Source: Bryobacterales bacterium (GTDB taxonomy: Bacteria > Acidobacteriota > Terriglobia > Bryobacterales > Bryobacteraceae). From it: 62,738 bases of DNA. Below are positions 25,932-36,414 of this stretch, in pieces. The first letter of the stretch is position 1, and each line of letters begins with the position of its first letter. A program made the translations under genes and the position numbers. The notes under the pieces are model-generated. The model did not search any database and had not been told where the DNA came from. It saw only the letters and a list, made by a program, of their open reading frames with translations. The DNA lies in NCBI GenBank assembly GCA_020847975.1, contig JADLBD010000089.1, positions 1 through 62,738 on the forward strand, in the 5' to 3' direction.

Positions 25932-28900
25932 TATGCTTTCTCCTTTTGTCCGCCGAAGAAGTTGCCGGCGAGATATCGCTTCATTGCTTCGGATTCGTTA
26001 CGCGGCCGGATGCCGAGGGCGACGGGGCGCCAGACTCCCTTCTGGTCGATGCCGCCGGCTTCGGCGCGCGTGATCTTCACCACCGCTTCTCGCGGCGCGC
26101 CGGTGGGACAGTGCACGTCGGGCAGGAAGCCCTTGCCGATGCTTTGTCCGAAGAGTCCCTTTCGAACCAGGGAGTCCGTCATCCAGGTGGGCTTCAGCCA
26201 GCCGCGGGTGGCGGATTGGTGGGAGCCGGAGCGGAACATCGCCTGATAGCCGCTGCGCGGGTTCTTCGCCAGTCCGTCCGGACGAGTCTTTTGTCCCTCG
26301 CGCGACCCGGGCGTTGCGCCGTACATGTTGAACCACATGCGCGTGACCCCCTTCGGAGTGCCGGGATAATAACGCGCACGGCAGAGAAGACGCGCGAAAT
26401 CGTAATCCTTGCTGTTCTTCTGCCAGCCGCGGAAGGGGCGGTCTTCCGGGTCCGAGTCGATCCACACGTAGTCGCCGTCCTCGATCCCGAGAGAGCGCGC
26501 GTCATCAGGGTTGATATCGACGTACCCTTCGGCGACGAACGGGCTGCGCTTGTCCTGGCGGTAGAGATCGCCGAACGGACCGAACAGAACCGCCACCATG
26601 TCCGTGTCGATCGGCATGGTGTGCGCCCCGTGGCGGTACTTCGGCGTGTGGAAGATGAACTTGTAGCCGTCCTTGGCCAGCGGATGGGCGCTCTTGCGGC
26701 ACTCCTCCCAGGTCAACACCACGTTGCGCCCGCAGCGGGTTTCGCACGAGAGGTCGTCGCGCCTGACCCCATAGACTTCCGGACCCTCCGGCCGCATCGC
26801 CTCGTGTTTCGGCGAGACGATCACATTGGGCTCATAGAACGTCGAATCGACGGGCTCACGGTGCACCGGCAGGTTCTCCCCGGCGGCGATGAACTCGTCT
26901 TCTTCCCGGTAGAACTCGAGACGCCCGGTCTTGGTGTACCAGGGCTGCGAATCGGCCACCTGTTCATAGCCCACAGCCTTGGGATACGTGCGGCTTTGAA
27001 GCAGAGCCGGGATTCCCTCCTTCGCCTTCGCCTCGAGATCGGCAATCTTGAAGCCCTTCGTGTTGGAAGAGGCGTTGAGAATGCGCTGGAGATAGACGTC
27101 CGTGCGGCCTTCCCGCACGAACTTCCAGACATCGCTGAAGCGGGAATCGCCGGTGATCGCCGCTAATTTTGACCCCACCAGCGCCAGCACCTCGATATCG
27201 CCGATGGTTTGGAAGATCCGCTTCATCGGCGTGCGCGGGAAGACGGTGAGAAACGGATTGGTGACCGATGCCGTCATGTCCGGGTGCTTCATCTCCGCCC
27301 AGGAATCCACGCCGAACACGACGTCGGCCCATTCGCAGGAAGTGGACCACCACCATTCGTTGACGGCGATCATTTCGATGCGCGGCAGCATGTTGATCAC
27401 CGTGTTGTAGTGCCACTTCACATTGCCCAGAATCGAGTTCGCATTGGCGAACCACAGCGACTTGGTGGGGCAGGGAATGTGTGTCGAGCCGGTGAGCAGT
27501 TTCTTGCCCACCCGCAGCGGGTGATCTTCGTGGTTGTAATAATGAGCGGATTCTGGCTTCCAGTACTGGCGCGGGCGCGCCGGCTTCTCCGCATCCAGTT
27601 CGAGATCGAACGGGTTCTCATTGATGTACTGCGGAGCCCCGTTGAACAGCGCCACGCGGTAGTTGCCGGCATAGGAGCCGACGTTGCCGCCGATCTTGCC
27701 GACGTTGCCCGTGAGCGCGGCCAGCAGGAACAGGTCGCGGTCTTTGTTGTCGTTGTTGAAGAACTGATTGGGCCCCATGCCGATGGCGAACAGCGTGGCG
27801 CCGGGGTCTTTCGCCACCTGACGCGCAAGCGATTCGACGGCGGCGGCGGGAGCCCACGTGAGTTCTTCCGTCGTCTGCGGCGTGAAGTGATTCGCGTACT
27901 CCTGCACCAGGTCGAATATAGGCCGGCAGCGCACTTTCTTCCCATCCGCCAGCGTCACCTCCACCGAACCCTCGAGCAGCGGGTCGCCGATGGAGGAACT
28001 CTTCCCCACCATGTCGCGCGAAGCCGCCTTGGGAGCATTGGCCGTCCGGTCCCACCACACGTAATCGCCCCACTCGACGCGCAGTTTTTCCGGCACAATC
28101 TGCTGCGTGTGCGTTCCCGGAGGCGGCTCTTTTTCCGTTGCTCCCAGGATCCGTGTGTTCTTCAGGTCGAGATCCTTGCCGCCGAAGACGTCGCGCGCGC
28201 GGAGATTCTTCAGCGTGTCCATCCGCACCAGCAGGGGAAGGTCGGTCCACTGCTTGACGTAGTTGGCGTCGTAGAGCTTTTCCTTGAATATGACGTGCGA
28301 CAAGCCGAGGGCGAGCGCGGACGTGGTGCCCGGGCGGACCACAATCACCTCATCGCCCTTCGTGGCCGTGGCCGAATACTCGCAGGCGATGACGACGATC
28401 TTCGTGCCTTTGAGTCTCGCTTCGGTCAGCCAGTGGGCGTCGGGCATTTTTGTGGTGATCCAGTTCATGCCCCACACCACCAGCGTCTTGCAGTGCTCCG
28501 TCGAGTTCAGGTCGAATTCCACGGTCTGCTGTCCGGTAACCATGGGATGGCCCGGCGGCAGGTCCGTGTGCCAGGAATAGTTGTCGAATCCCTTCGCCCC
28601 CATGGCCTTGTCCGGGCCCACCTTGCGAATGTGGGCGTCGAGCAGCGCCATCGAGTTTGCCAAACGGTACATGCCGAACACGCGAGTCATGCCGAGCAGC
28701 GGCATGCCGCCGCGGAACTTGAGCACCTGCGTCCCCACGCCCTGCGTGGCTTCGATGACGGCTTCGTCGTAGTGCTGCGCCCGCAGCCGTTTCATCCCCT
28801 CTTCGCCCGTGTAGGTCTCGGCGATGTTCTTGAGGGATTTTGCGACGATGGCCGCCGCTTCGTCGTGCGAAACCCGAATCCATTCGTCGCGCGCGCGCTG

Positions 28901-29380
28901 GAAGTATTTTTCCGGCGGCTTTCCGTCGCTCGCACGCGGAAAGCCTTCCTCCACCCATTTCTTGAATCCGGCGCGGATCATGCTGCCGTTGACGCGGCGG
29001 TCTCCATAGAAGCGCCGCGTGAGGGCAAGCCCCTTCTGGCAGACGCGGGGGTCCCAGCGCGAAGAGGCGCGGTTGTTGTCCAGGCTCACCGCTTCGCCAT
29101 AGCGCATGGTGGGTCCAATGCGCACGATGACGCCCTGCCGCACGTAGGCATTCAATATGCAGTTGTGCGTGTCGTTGGGGGCGCAGGTGAACGTGTACTT
29201 CGAGTCGTACTTCCACAAGTCGCGGTATGCCCGCTCCCAACCTCTGTCCGGATACGCGGCGAGGGGGTTCGAGACAGCCTCCAGTCCCCAGGCGTCCTTG
29301 GTGGAAGCGACAAAGGCTCCCATTCCCGCGGCGCTGATGGCGGCGAGAAATTCGCGGCGGGCCAGTTCCTTTTTCATCAT
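25931..29380 (-). CDS. Molybdopterin (bis-MGD) oxidoreductase alpha subunit, type II DMSO-reductase family
   Basis: A 1149-residue catalytic subunit. The N-terminus carries a Tat signal (LARREFLAA, then a hydrophobic stretch), so the enzyme works in the periplasm. The N-terminal Fe-S site is Cys66-x3-Asp70-x3-Cys74 with Cys114, so the second ligand position of the usual group is Asp. [13 protein letters not shown] (Asp273) aligns with the NarG segment that supplies the Mo-coordinating aspartate, placing it with nitrate, perchlorate, chlorate, selenate, DMS and ethylbenzene enzymes. Substrate and direction (reductase or oxidase) cannot be told from sequence. The start at 29380 overlaps the cytochrome stop (ATGA) and has a GGGAGG site. 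Confidence 0.92.
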   Translation of the reverse strand: MMKKELARREFLAAISAAGMGAFVASTKDAWGLEAVSNPLAAYPDRGWERAYRDLWKYDSKYTFTCAPNDTHNCILNAYVRQGVIVRIGPTMRYGEAVSLDNNRASSRWDPRVCQKGLALTRRFYGDRRVNGSMIRAGFKKWVEEGFPRASDGKPPEKYFQRARDEWIRVSHDEAAAIVAKSLKNIAETYTGEEGMKRLRAQHYDEAVIEATQGVGTQVLKFRGGMPLLGMTRVFGMYRLANSMALLDAHIRKVGPDKAMGAKGFDNYSWHTDLPPGHPMVTGQQTVEFDLNSTEHCKTLVVWGMNWITTKMPDAHWLTEARLKGTKIVVIACEYSATATKGDEVIVVRPGTTSALALGLSHVIFKEKLYDANYVKQWTDLPLLVRMDTLKNLRARDVFGGKDLDLKNTRILGATEKEPPPGTHTQQIVPEKLRVEWGDYVWWDRTANAPKAASRDMVGKSSSIGDPLLEGSVEVTLADGKKVRCRPIFDLVQEYANHFTPQTTEELTWAPAAAVESLARQVAKDPGATLFAIGMGPNQFFNNDNKDRDLFLLAALTGNVGKIGGNVGSYAGNYRVALFNGAPQYINENPFDLELDAEKPARPRQYWKPESAHYYNHEDHPLRVGKKLLTGSTHIPCPTKSLWFANANSILGNVKWHYNTVINMLPRIEMIAVNEWWWSTSCEWADVVFGVDSWAEMKHPDMTASVTNPFLTVFPRTPMKRIFQTIGDIEVLALVGSKLAAITGDSRFSDVWKFVREGRTDVYLQRILNASSNTKGFKIADLEAKAKEGIPALLQSRTYPKAVGYEQVADSQPWYTKTGRLEFYREEDEFIAAGENLPVHREPVDSTFYEPNVIVSPKHEAMRPEGPEVYGVRRDDLSCETRCGRNVVLTWEECRKSAHPLAKDGYKFIFHTPKYRHGAHTMPIDTDMVAVLFGPFGDLYRQDKRSPFVAEGYVDINPDDARSLGIEDGDYVWIDSDPEDRPFRGWQKNSKDYDFARLLCRARYYPGTPKGVTRMWFNMYGATPGSREGQKTRPDGLAKNPRSGYQAMFRSGSHQSATRGWLKPTWMTDSLVRKGLFGQSIGKGFLPDVHCPTGAPREAVVKITRAEAGGIDQKGVWRPVALGIRPRNESEAMKRYLAGNFFGGQKEKA

Positions 29381-31029
29381 TTCTTTCCCTCCCAGGAGCG
29401 GACAAAGGCGACGATCGATTCGATTTCCGGACGAGTGTAGGTTCGGTGCGCCACCGACGGCTCGCTGAACCCGCGCATGGCGGTGCCCGCGCGTCCGCGG
29501 CTGATGGTTTCCACAAGATAGCCGTCCGTCGCCTGCGACAGCAGAACCTTGTTGTTCAATGCCGGGCCCTCGCCTCCTTCGCCCTTCCTGCCATGACAAC
29601 CCGAGCAGGAAGCCGCGTAGAAACGTTCGCCCGCCGCGGCGCTGGCGGAAACACGCAGCGGCGCTGCGCCCGCCGGCGGAGATGCGATGCCCGCCAGCCG
29701 GCGGAGGTGAGCCACTACCTGGTCGATTTCCTCCCCCTTCAGCCCTCCGTCCTTGTCCCACCCCGGCATGCGCCTTCCGGGACGGCCCTTGCGGATGGTC
29801 TCTTTGAGGAAATCATCGGATACCAGGCTCTGAAAATCCGGGCTCGCGATCGCCGGGAACGCAGCCATGCCCGCGGCGTGCCTCCCCTTGCCCTCCTGGC
29901 CGTGACATCCGGCGCAGAAGGCTCCGAAAATCGTGGCGCCGTCCGATGCGAACTCCCGTTCGCCCATCCGCATGGCGCGGAGCCGGTCCTTCGGCAAATA
30001 GCTGCCCGGAACGTCGCGGCGGCGCAGCGACAACGCATAGAGCGTCAGCAGGTCCACGTCCCCTCCCGTGATTTCAATTGGCGGCATCTGCGAGCCGGCC
30101 ACCACGGAGCCCGGAGAGCGGAAATGCTCCGCCATCCAGTTGCTGACCGTTTCCTTCCCGGACACGGCGGAGAAGTTGAGCTGCCCCGGGTCTTTCTCCC
30201 CGGCTAGCGTGAGCTCGGGGCCTTCATCGCCGCCGGTGCCGCTCACCTTATGGCAGCCCAGACAGCCGCTCGCAAAGAACACGCTCTTCGCCTCCACCAG
30301 CTTCGGAGCGGCCACGCAGGTGGCAAGGTAAACCGCGAGTTGGTCGAGTTCAGCCGGTTTCACGGGGGCGAAGGAAGCCTTCCACGGTCCCGAGGCGGCT
30401 TCCTCGGACTTGCGCAGATGCTTCGGATACCAGTCTTTGTCATATCCCGTGATGCCCGCGCGCGAAAGGTCCGGACCCTCCATGCCGCCGCCCCCGGGGC
30501 GAATCGTGCCGCCGCGGTTATCGACGCGATGACACGCCAGGCAATCCAGCCGTTCGAACACGCCCACCGCGGCGCGATAGGTGTCGCGATTGGGAACGTG
30601 CAGCGGTGCGTGGCAGGTGCCGCACCCGGCATATGCGTACTGCACGGGGATCATCGGCGTGGGCCAGAAGTGCACGTCGCCGTGGGCGTCCGCCTTCTCC
30701 GTGGCAAGCCCCTGCCCCCCATGACAGATGGTGCAGCCATATTCGGCCGGATCGTGCACCACCTTCTTGTGCGCCGTCAGGATCTTCGATCCGGTGACGC
30801 TCTGTTCGCCCGGCCCCATGGTGACATGGCAGGAGACGCACCGGTCGCTCGAGCGCAGCCGCGGATTCACGATCTGGCGGAGTTGCACCTTGATGGGGCC
30901 CTCTTCATTGCGGCCCTCGCTCTGGATGCGGCGCCAGTCGCGCAGCAGGTTTTCGTCCATGGCCGCGGCCAACAGCAACGCCGCAACACCGAGGCTTGAA
31001 AACAGCAGCAGATATTTGTTCTTCTTCAT
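29377..31029 (-). CDS. Heptaheme periplasmic cytochrome c with fused monoheme-type domains
   Basis: A 550-residue exported, probably membrane-anchored cytochrome (hydrophobic N-terminus, about 6-23). Seven CXXCH sites occur: CVSCH, CTICH, CGTCH and CLACH in the N-terminal multiheme part (65-165), then CLGCH, CAGCH and CSGCH in three cytochrome-c-like domains. Two of the latter keep the Met-ligand style MPGW or MRGF near their ends. It follows the cytochrome b gene by 6 bp and precedes the alpha subunit, the position expected for the electron carrier linking the bc complex and the molybdoenzyme. Confidence 0.88.
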   Translation of the reverse strand: MKKNKYLLLFSSLGVAALLLAAAMDENLLRDWRRIQSEGRNEEGPIKVQLRQIVNPRLRSSDRCVSCHVTMGPGEQSVTGSKILTAHKKVVHDPAEYGCTICHGGQGLATEKADAHGDVHFWPTPMIPVQYAYAGCGTCHAPLHVPNRDTYRAAVGVFERLDCLACHRVDNRGGTIRPGGGGMEGPDLSRAGITGYDKDWYPKHLRKSEEAASGPWKASFAPVKPAELDQLAVYLATCVAAPKLVEAKSVFFASGCLGCHKVSGTGGDEGPELTLAGEKDPGQLNFSAVSGKETVSNWMAEHFRSPGSVVAGSQMPPIEITGGDVDLLTLYALSLRRRDVPGSYLPKDRLRAMRMGEREFASDGATIFGAFCAGCHGQEGKGRHAAGMAAFPAIASPDFQSLVSDDFLKETIRKGRPGRRMPGWDKDGGLKGEEIDQVVAHLRRLAGIASPPAGAAPLRVSASAAAGERFYAASCSGCHGRKGEGGEGPALNNKVLLSQATDGYLVETISRGRAGTAMRGFSEPSVAHRTYTRPEIESIVAFVRSWEGKK

Positions 31030-31035
31030 CGTGTT

Positions 31036-32568
31036 TCAATGCTTCGGCCATTCCGCCGGCGACCAGTAAAAGACCCAGTTCGGTCCCCGGAAATACGTGC
31101 CGATTACCGTAAGGACCAGGAATCCGCAGAGAAAACAGGTGAACAGGCCGAGCGCGCCGGCGCGGGTGGAGCCGTACCGCCGCACCAGCCACACGGAATA
31201 CCAGGCGTAGATTGCCGTGAGGATGGTGCCCGGATTGATGATCGTAACCACCAACTGCGGAACCTTCGGGAACCATTCCCTGATCCAGCCGAATTGGATG
31301 GCGAACGCTTCGATGGCAAGCGGAGCCAGCAGTCCGATGAGGATGGCGTTCCTCACCAGCGGCCATCCGCCCGGCCCCCCGAACCATTCCCCCGTGCCCT
31401 CCTCTTCCCGATCCAGATAGGGAATCAGCCCGAGACCCAGCAGCACAATGGCCGGGATGCCCACGCCGCCCATGAACGCCGAGAAGGAAACCAACTCCTG
31501 CAAACCGAGGAAGTACCACGGAGCCTTGGCGGGATTCTCGGGCACGGATGGGTTGGCCAGTTCCTTGAGCGGCGCATCGGAGAGCAGCGCCAGCGCGACG
31601 CAGACAAACGTGGTCAACATGAGCACGCCGAGTTCCGCATAGAACAGGTGCGGCATCGATGGAACCGTGTTTTCCGGGCCGCGATTCACCGCCGCCGTCC
31701 GCCCTTTGACGATGGCCGCAAGGTGATAAGTGCGGGCCGGCGCTTCCGTGAACACGGGGTAAGTTTCGCCTTCCCTCGGCCCCAGCCGCTGATCGGCGTC
31801 CTTGGGGCGAACCATCCCGCCATCCTTCCTGATGCGCCAGAAGTGCACGGCCATGAGCGCTGCCAGCGTAAGCGGAAGAATCATCACGTGAAGCAGGTAG
31901 AAACGGATCAGCGCCTCCGGGCCAACCGTGTCTGACCCGAGCAGGATCAGCCGTTGCAGTCCGCCCGGATCGAACCAGGAAGTAATGCCGAGCGCATCAG
32001 TAACCTCGCGCGGCGATTGCGCGATGTTCGCGCCGATGGTGATGGCCCAGTAAGCGAGTTGATCCCACGGCAGCAGGTAGCCCGTGAAGGAAAGCCCCAG
32101 CGTGATCACCAGCAGGCCCATGCCCATCAGCCAGTTGAACTCACGCGGCTTGCGGTAGGCCGCGGTGTAAAAGGCGCGCGCCATGTGAAGGATCACGGTC
32201 ACCACCATCACGTTCGCCGCCCAACGGTGAATATTACGGATGAAGCGCCCCGTGGGCACCACGAAATGAATGTCCTTGATGGAGTCGTACGCCACATCGG
32301 GATAGGGCTTGTAATAAAACATCACCAGGATGCCGGTGATGAGCGTGATGAGAAAGGCGGCGGTGGTGGCGATGCCGAGCCCGAGTGTCGTGGACCATCT
32401 CAGGCTCCAGCGGTGGGTGCGCACGGAATGGAGATGCAGAAAAACGTTGCCGAAGACAAACGTCGAGCGCGTGCGGTCCGTATTCGGCTTCCCGCCGCGA
32501 AACGCGGTTTCCACCACCCTTGCCGGGGCCGCGCGGAGGTTTTCGCGAAACTGCTGGAGTGCGTTCAT
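31036..32568 (-). CDS. Cytochrome b of a menaquinol-type bc complex
   Basis: A 510-residue integral membrane protein with about eight to ten TM segments, equal to fused b6-like and subunit-IV-like halves. Candidate heme ligands are His114/His128 and His227/His242; the second pair is 15 residues apart as in b6f-type proteins. The Qo-site PEWY motif reads APWY (near 349-352), so the usual Glu is absent, as in several menaquinone-linked complexes. With the Rieske protein and heptaheme cytochrome it makes a quinol:cytochrome c oxidoreductase. Its ATG overlaps the Rieske stop (ATGA). Confidence 0.93.
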   Translation of the reverse strand: MNALQQFRENLRAAPARVVETAFRGGKPNTDRTRSTFVFGNVFLHLHSVRTHRWSLRWSTTLGLGIATTAAFLITLITGILVMFYYKPYPDVAYDSIKDIHFVVPTGRFIRNIHRWAANVMVVTVILHMARAFYTAAYRKPREFNWLMGMGLLVITLGLSFTGYLLPWDQLAYWAITIGANIAQSPREVTDALGITSWFDPGGLQRLILLGSDTVGPEALIRFYLLHVMILPLTLAALMAVHFWRIRKDGGMVRPKDADQRLGPREGETYPVFTEAPARTYHLAAIVKGRTAAVNRGPENTVPSMPHLFYAELGVLMLTTFVCVALALLSDAPLKELANPSVPENPAKAPWYFLGLQELVSFSAFMGGVGIPAIVLLGLGLIPYLDREEEGTGEWFGGPGGWPLVRNAILIGLLAPLAIEAFAIQFGWIREWFPKVPQLVVTIINPGTILTAIYAWYSVWLVRRYGSTRAGALGLFTCFLCGFLVLTVIGTYFRGPNWVFYWSPAEWPKH

Positions 32569-33047
32569 ACGTTGACCTTGGTGCCTTGGGGAACCGTGGT
32601 TCCTTCATCCACCACGACGTTGCCCCCGTTCGCCGCCACCTTCAGCCAGTTGAGCGCCCGCGGAGCCGGTCCTTTCGTGACCGCGCCGTCCCTGGCGAAG
32701 CGCGACCCGTGGCAGGGGCACTCAAAGCCCTCCGCCGTGGGCTTGATGACGCATCCCAGGTGAGTGCAGATGGTGGAGACGGCATACACTCCTTCGGCAT
32801 CGCGGAATAACGCTACCGAGCGCCCCGGCGGAACGAAGGCTTCGCCGGAGGCGAGCGTTTCCGGTAGCGCCACCCGGAATTTCTTCGATGGTGAAGCGAG
32901 CACCGCCGCCCTCGGCAGCCGCAGCATCCCGAGCATCGAAATGGCGAGCGCCGTGGCCGCGCTCCAGAGCGAGGCCAGGCCAAGCACGTCGCGCCGCGGG
33001 ACCGGTTCCGGTTCGAGACGGGATCGGGTTGGACGGGGAGTTTCCAT
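32565..33047 (-). CDS. Rieske iron-sulfur protein of the bc complex
   Basis: A 160-residue protein carrying both [2Fe-2S] motifs, CTHLGC and CPCHGSRF, with the intervening loop and a C-terminal beta tail. A twin-arginine start (PRRDVLG) and one hydrophobic helix (about 28-50) suggest Tat-dependent insertion as a membrane-anchored periplasmic domain. The ATG at 33047 has a GGAGG site and overlaps the upstream stop by one base (TGATG). Confidence 0.94.
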   Translation of the reverse strand: METPRPTRSRLEPEPVPRRDVLGLASLWSAATALAISMLGMLRLPRAAVLASPSKKFRVALPETLASGEAFVPPGRSVALFRDAEGVYAVSTICTHLGCVIKPTAEGFECPCHGSRFARDGAVTKGPAPRALNWLKVAANGGNVVVDEGTTVPQGTKVNV

Positions 33048-34969
33048 CAGTCGCACCTCCAGTTGGTTGTGAATGTGACGCGCTCCATCGTGATCGCATC
33101 CACCGGACAGCGCATGGCGCAAAGCGCGCAGCGGATACAGCGCTCTTCGTCCTTGAGGATGGCGGAGTTGTTTTCGAGGTCGGAGCCCGGGCCGAGAAGC
33201 GAGTCGATTGCCTCATCGAGGGCGGCGCCGCCAAGGATGTCGCAAAGCGCCGCCAGCTTCAGACATTGTGTGGGACACACATCCACGCACCCGCCGCAGA
33301 GCACGCAGCGGCTGCCGTCGAAGACCGGCGTGACGCCGCAATCGAGGCAGCGCGAGGCCTCCCGCTGCGCCTGCTCGGGGGAGAATCCGATTTCGACCAG
33401 CGTATCGGGATGCGCCAGCCGTTCTTCCGGTTCACACGTCGGGATCTCCTGCCGCCGGATGGATTCATACCCCTGCTCCCGGCGGTAGCGGTCAAGCGTC
33501 AAATGCGACGTGAGAGCGCTCGCATGCAGGGCGCGGCCTGTCAGGTATTGGTAGATCGAGCGCGCCGCGGCCTTTCCCGATGCCACGGCGTCGATCAGCA
33601 GGCGTGTGCCGTGGGCCAGGTCCCCCGCCACGAAAACGCCCGGCCCCGTGGTGGCGAGAGTTGCCGGATTCACTTTCGGCCAGCCCGGGCGCGCCTGTTC
33701 GATATCCTTGCCGCCTTCTTCAAGGAACGAAAGCGCGGGCGCCTGCCCCACCGCGAGCAGCACGGTGTCGCAAGGCACCCTCCGGCGCTGCTGGTCATCG
33801 TAGACCGGCGCGAACCGGCGGTTTTCGTCGTACACGTGGAGACACTTGCGGAACACCACCGCCGTTGGCTGGCCGGATTCGTCGCGTTCAATTTCCAGAG
33901 GCCCCCAACCGTTGAGGCGTTCGATACCCTCCTCGTCGCCTTCGAGAATCTCCACAGTGTCGGCGGGCATCTCCTCGAGACCTTCGAGGGAAGCCAGGCG
34001 GACCACCGCCGTGCCCGCCAGCCGCCGCGCCGTACGCGCCGTGTCGTACGCGATCTGGCGAAGGACGGAGCGCGCCACGTCGTACGCCACGTTGCCTCCG
34101 CCAATTACCACGATCTCGCGGCCGATGTCCATGCGCTCCCCCAGCGAGACCGCGCGCAGCAGATCGACGCCGCCGTAGACGCCTGGGCCGCGCTCCCCAG
34201 GCAGATTGAGGCCGCGGGAAGCCTTCGCGCCTACGGCAATGAGCACGGCGGAGAAATCGCGCCGCAGGTCGGCGAACGACACATCTTTCCCAATGGTTGT
34301 GCCGCAGCGGATCTCCACCCCGAGCGCTTCGATGACGGCGATCTCCCGGGTGATCAGATCGCGTGGCAGGCGATAAGCGGGGACCCCCACGGCCAGCATT
34401 CCCGCCGGCACGGGTTCCGTTTCGAAAACCACGGGAGTGAACCCGAGCAGTGCGAGATCGTGAGCCGCCGAGAGCCCGGCCGGTCCGGCGCCGATGATGG
34501 CGATGCGTTCTCCATGCCCGCGCGGAACCGTGCCGTTCACGCCGGCCCGCAGCAGCGCCGCCATCTCCTCGGCATCCGCCGTCACGCTGGGCACATAGGA
34601 ACGGATGCGCTCGAGGACCTCATCCGCCGGACGCGTGTCGGGTCCGGCCGCCTCACAGGCGAATCGCTTCAGTGCGCGAATCGCGATCGGACGGTCCGTG
34701 GCGACGAAGTGCCCGTCGGCGTCCACGCGCGGCACTTTGCCCCGGCGGCATGCGGCCTCGCAGGGAGCGCCGCAAATACGGCCGCAGATCGACGCAAACG
34801 GATTCGGTCCGCGGGCGATGAGATACGCTTCTTCGAAATTGCCCGCGGCAATAGCCCGGACATATCCGCGCGCATCGGTGTGCACCGGGCACGCCGCCTG
34901 GCAGGAAATGAGCGCCGCGTGATAGCCCTCACCCGGAACCTCGACAACAAGCGGAGTCAGACTGGCCAT
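33047..34969 (-). CDS. GltD-like FAD/NAD(P)-dependent oxidoreductase with Fe-S domains
   Basis: A 640-residue cytoplasmic flavoprotein. The N-terminal Fe-S segment has [14 protein letters not shown] and [17 protein letters not shown], as in the small subunit of glutamate synthase. FAD binding is at [14 protein letters not shown] and NAD(P) binding at [14 protein letters not shown]-terminal ferredoxin-like domain has [12 protein letters not shown] and [12 protein letters not shown]. It probably transfers electrons between NAD(P)H and a cytoplasmic acceptor, ferredoxin or the membrane; how it connects to the bc complex is not evident. Start at 34969 is chosen by the family-like N-terminus and overlaps the regulator gene by 13 bp. 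Confidence 0.85.
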   Translation of the reverse strand: MASLTPLVVEVPGEGYHAALISCQAACPVHTDARGYVRAIAAGNFEEAYLIARGPNPFASICGRICGAPCEAACRRGKVPRVDADGHFVATDRPIAIRALKRFACEAAGPDTRPADEVLERIRSYVPSVTADAEEMAALLRAGVNGTVPRGHGERIAIIGAGPAGLSAAHDLALLGFTPVVFETEPVPAGMLAVGVPAYRLPRDLITREIAVIEALGVEIRCGTTIGKDVSFADLRRDFSAVLIAVGAKASRGLNLPGERGPGVYGGVDLLRAVSLGERMDIGREIVVIGGGNVAYDVARSVLRQIAYDTARTARRLAGTAVVRLASLEGLEEMPADTVEILEGDEEGIERLNGWGPLEIERDESGQPTAVVFRKCLHVYDENRRFAPVYDDQQRRRVPCDTVLLAVGQAPALSFLEEGGKDIEQARPGWPKVNPATLATTGPGVFVAGDLAHGTRLLIDAVASGKAAARSIYQYLTGRALHASALTSHLTLDRYRREQGYESIRRQEIPTCEPEERLAHPDTLVEIGFSPEQAQREASRCLDCGVTPVFDGSRCVLCGGCVDVCPTQCLKLAALCDILGGAALDEAIDSLLGPGSDLENNSAILKDEERCIRCALCAMRCPVDAITMERVTFTTNWRCD

Positions 34970-35424
34970 GGCGTCACCAGCCTTTCCGGCGCCATCATGC
35001 AACTGGCGCCGCTTCGCTTCTCATGGGAACAGGAAGGTCTTTCGGCCAAGTGCGCAATGCTCCAGCGCGAAAGGACGCGAACCACTGATTCCTGAAGTTG
35101 CAGCGCGGCCTCGTGGAACGAACAGGTGAAGCCTGGGGGATAGCCGTCCTGGCAGTAGTCGCCCACGATGGCGCCCTGGCAGGCTTCCACCACGGCAAGC
35201 AGGGTGATCTGCGAAGGAGGCAATGCCAGCCGCACTCCGCCCTTGGCCCCCTTCTCCGCTCGTAACAGTCCGGCTTTGACCAGAAGCCTCGTGATTTTCG
35301 CCAGATAGGTAGGCGATTCGTGGAGATAGCCGGCGAGAATGCGCGGAGATTGCGCCGTCGCAGACTCGCGGGTGGCGATGTAAACAAGGGCGCGGATCGC
35401 GGACAACGTAGTCTTAGTCAGCAT
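34957..35424 (-). CDS. Rrf2-family transcriptional regulator
   Basis: A 155-residue winged-helix regulator that starts MLTKTTLSAIRALVYIA, the usual Rrf2 N-terminus. The effector region has cysteines in the order ACQG-x5-DYCQDGYPPGFTCSFHEA, with more cysteines near the C-terminus. A Fe-S or redox sensor like IscR/NsrR/RsrR is plausible, but the Cys spacing (C-x8-C-x9-C) differs from IscR and NsrR. A 31-bp dyad abuts the start codon, suggesting autoregulation. It heads the respiratory gene cluster, so it is the natural candidate regulator of those genes. Confidence 0.88.
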   Translation of the reverse strand: MLTKTTLSAIRALVYIATRESATAQSPRILAGYLHESPTYLAKITRLLVKAGLLRAEKGAKGGVRLALPPSQITLLAVVEACQGAIVGDYCQDGYPPGFTCSFHEAALQLQESVVRVLSRWSIAHLAERPSCSHEKRSGASCMMAPERLVTPWPV

Positions 35425-35455
35425 GCTAACCCGGATATCAGTTATCGGGTTTAGC
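35425..35455 (-). promoter_or_regulatory. Candidate Rrf2 operator (inverted repeat) at the start of the regulator gene
   Basis: On the plus strand the arms are GCTAACCCGGATA (35425-35437) and TATCGGGTTTAGC (35443-35455), separated by 5 bp; 11 of 13 positions pair. The dyad ends directly beside the ATG at 35424. No Shine-Dalgarno is seen in between, so the transcript may start close to the ATG. This looks like an autoregulatory operator overlapping the promoter. Confidence 0.55.
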
Positions 35456-35574
35456 ACGTGAATCGCCAACTTCAGATGCTTGAAAAACCGCTTCTCGCGT
35501 TATCTCCGGTGAGCCAATTGACTCAAATTGGGGGAGGAAATTTTCACCCAGTGCTCATTTGCCCATCCCCACCC

Positions 35575-35988
35575 CTACTGCGCAGATTTTTCGCAGTTGA
35601 TCATCCACGGAATTCCAAACCGGTCCGTCAGCATCCCGAACCGTACAGCCCAGAACGTCTCCTGAATGGGCATACGCACCGTTCCGTTTTCCGCAAGGGC
35701 ATGAAAGATCCTCTCCGCCTCCGCCGGATCGTTCAACCCGATGGTCACCGCGAAGCCTTTCGGCGGGTCATAGTGATTCGGCGGCGCGTCGGAGCCCATC
35801 AGCACCTGGCCGCCAACATCCAGCCGGGCATGCAGGATCTTGTCTTGCCACTCAGCAGGCGTATGCGCGGCCGCCGGCGTTCCCGCGTGGGGAACCATCG
35901 CCACGATCTTGCCGCCCAGGCATTGTTCATAGAAACGGAAAGCGGCCTCGCACTGCCCGTTGAAATTGAGATATGCGTTCAGTTGCAT
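35575..35988 (-). CDS. VOC/glyoxalase-like protein (PhnB family)
   Basis: A 137-residue protein starting MQLNAYLNFNGQCEAAFRFYEQCLGGKI, the usual PhnB-like opening, followed by LMGSDAPP and TDRFGIPWMI near the end. PhnB-type VOC proteins are small dimeric metal-fold proteins, often without a demonstrated reaction. It lies 19 bp after the DGPF gene in the same direction, so the two are probably co-expressed. Confidence 0.87.
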   Translation of the reverse strand: MQLNAYLNFNGQCEAAFRFYEQCLGGKIVAMVPHAGTPAAAHTPAEWQDKILHARLDVGGQVLMGSDAPPNHYDPPKGFAVTIGLNDPAEAERIFHALAENGTVRMPIQETFWAVRFGMLTDRFGIPWMINCEKSAQ

Positions 35989-36007
35989 TAAAGGGTTCCT
36001 TTCTTTG

Positions 36008-36364
36008 TCAGCGGGACGGGAGTCCCGTCACATCAATCACGGGGCGGACTTCCACGGTCCCCTTGCGCGCCATCGGAATTCGTTCGGCGATGGCAATGGC
36101 TTGGTCGAGATCAGCGGCCTCCACCAGGAAGTACCCGCCAAGCTGTTCCCGCGTTTCGGCGAACGGCCCATCGGTGACGACGGTGCGCCCTTCCCGAACG
36201 CGAACGCTGGTGGCCATGGCGGTGGGTTGTAGCGGATCGGCGGCCAGGTACTGGCCGTTCGAGTCCAGTTCCCGGGCCAGTTGCGCCGAATCGAGGTAGC
36301 ACTGCGCGCGCTCCGCCTCGTCCAGGGCCTGTTCGTCGAGGTAGATCAGAAGCATGTATTTCAT
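36008..36364 (-). CDS. YCII-related (DGPF-motif) protein
   Basis: A 118-residue protein with MKYMLLIYLDEQ at the start and the VTDGPFAETREQLGGYFL motif. The DGPF family is strongly associated with ECF42 sigma factors, and one such sigma gene lies 627 bp upstream in the opposite direction. The start at 36364 has AAGGAA upstream. Its biochemical function is unknown; a small YCII-fold partner or target of the ECF regulon is likely. Confidence 0.88.
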   Translation of the reverse strand: MKYMLLIYLDEQALDEAERAQCYLDSAQLARELDSNGQYLAADPLQPTAMATSVRVREGRTVVTDGPFAETREQLGGYFLVEAADLDQAIAIAERIPMARKGTVEVRPVIDVTGLPSR

Positions 36365-36414
36365 TTCCTTGATTGCTCCAGTCAATCTGGTCTAACGGTC
36401 GTCCCTGGCCGGGA

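Noticed and set aside
27209..29440. A 743-codon plus-strand open frame opposite the molybdoenzyme alpha subunit
   Set aside because: Antisense to a well-supported gene; His/Arg-rich shadow sequence.
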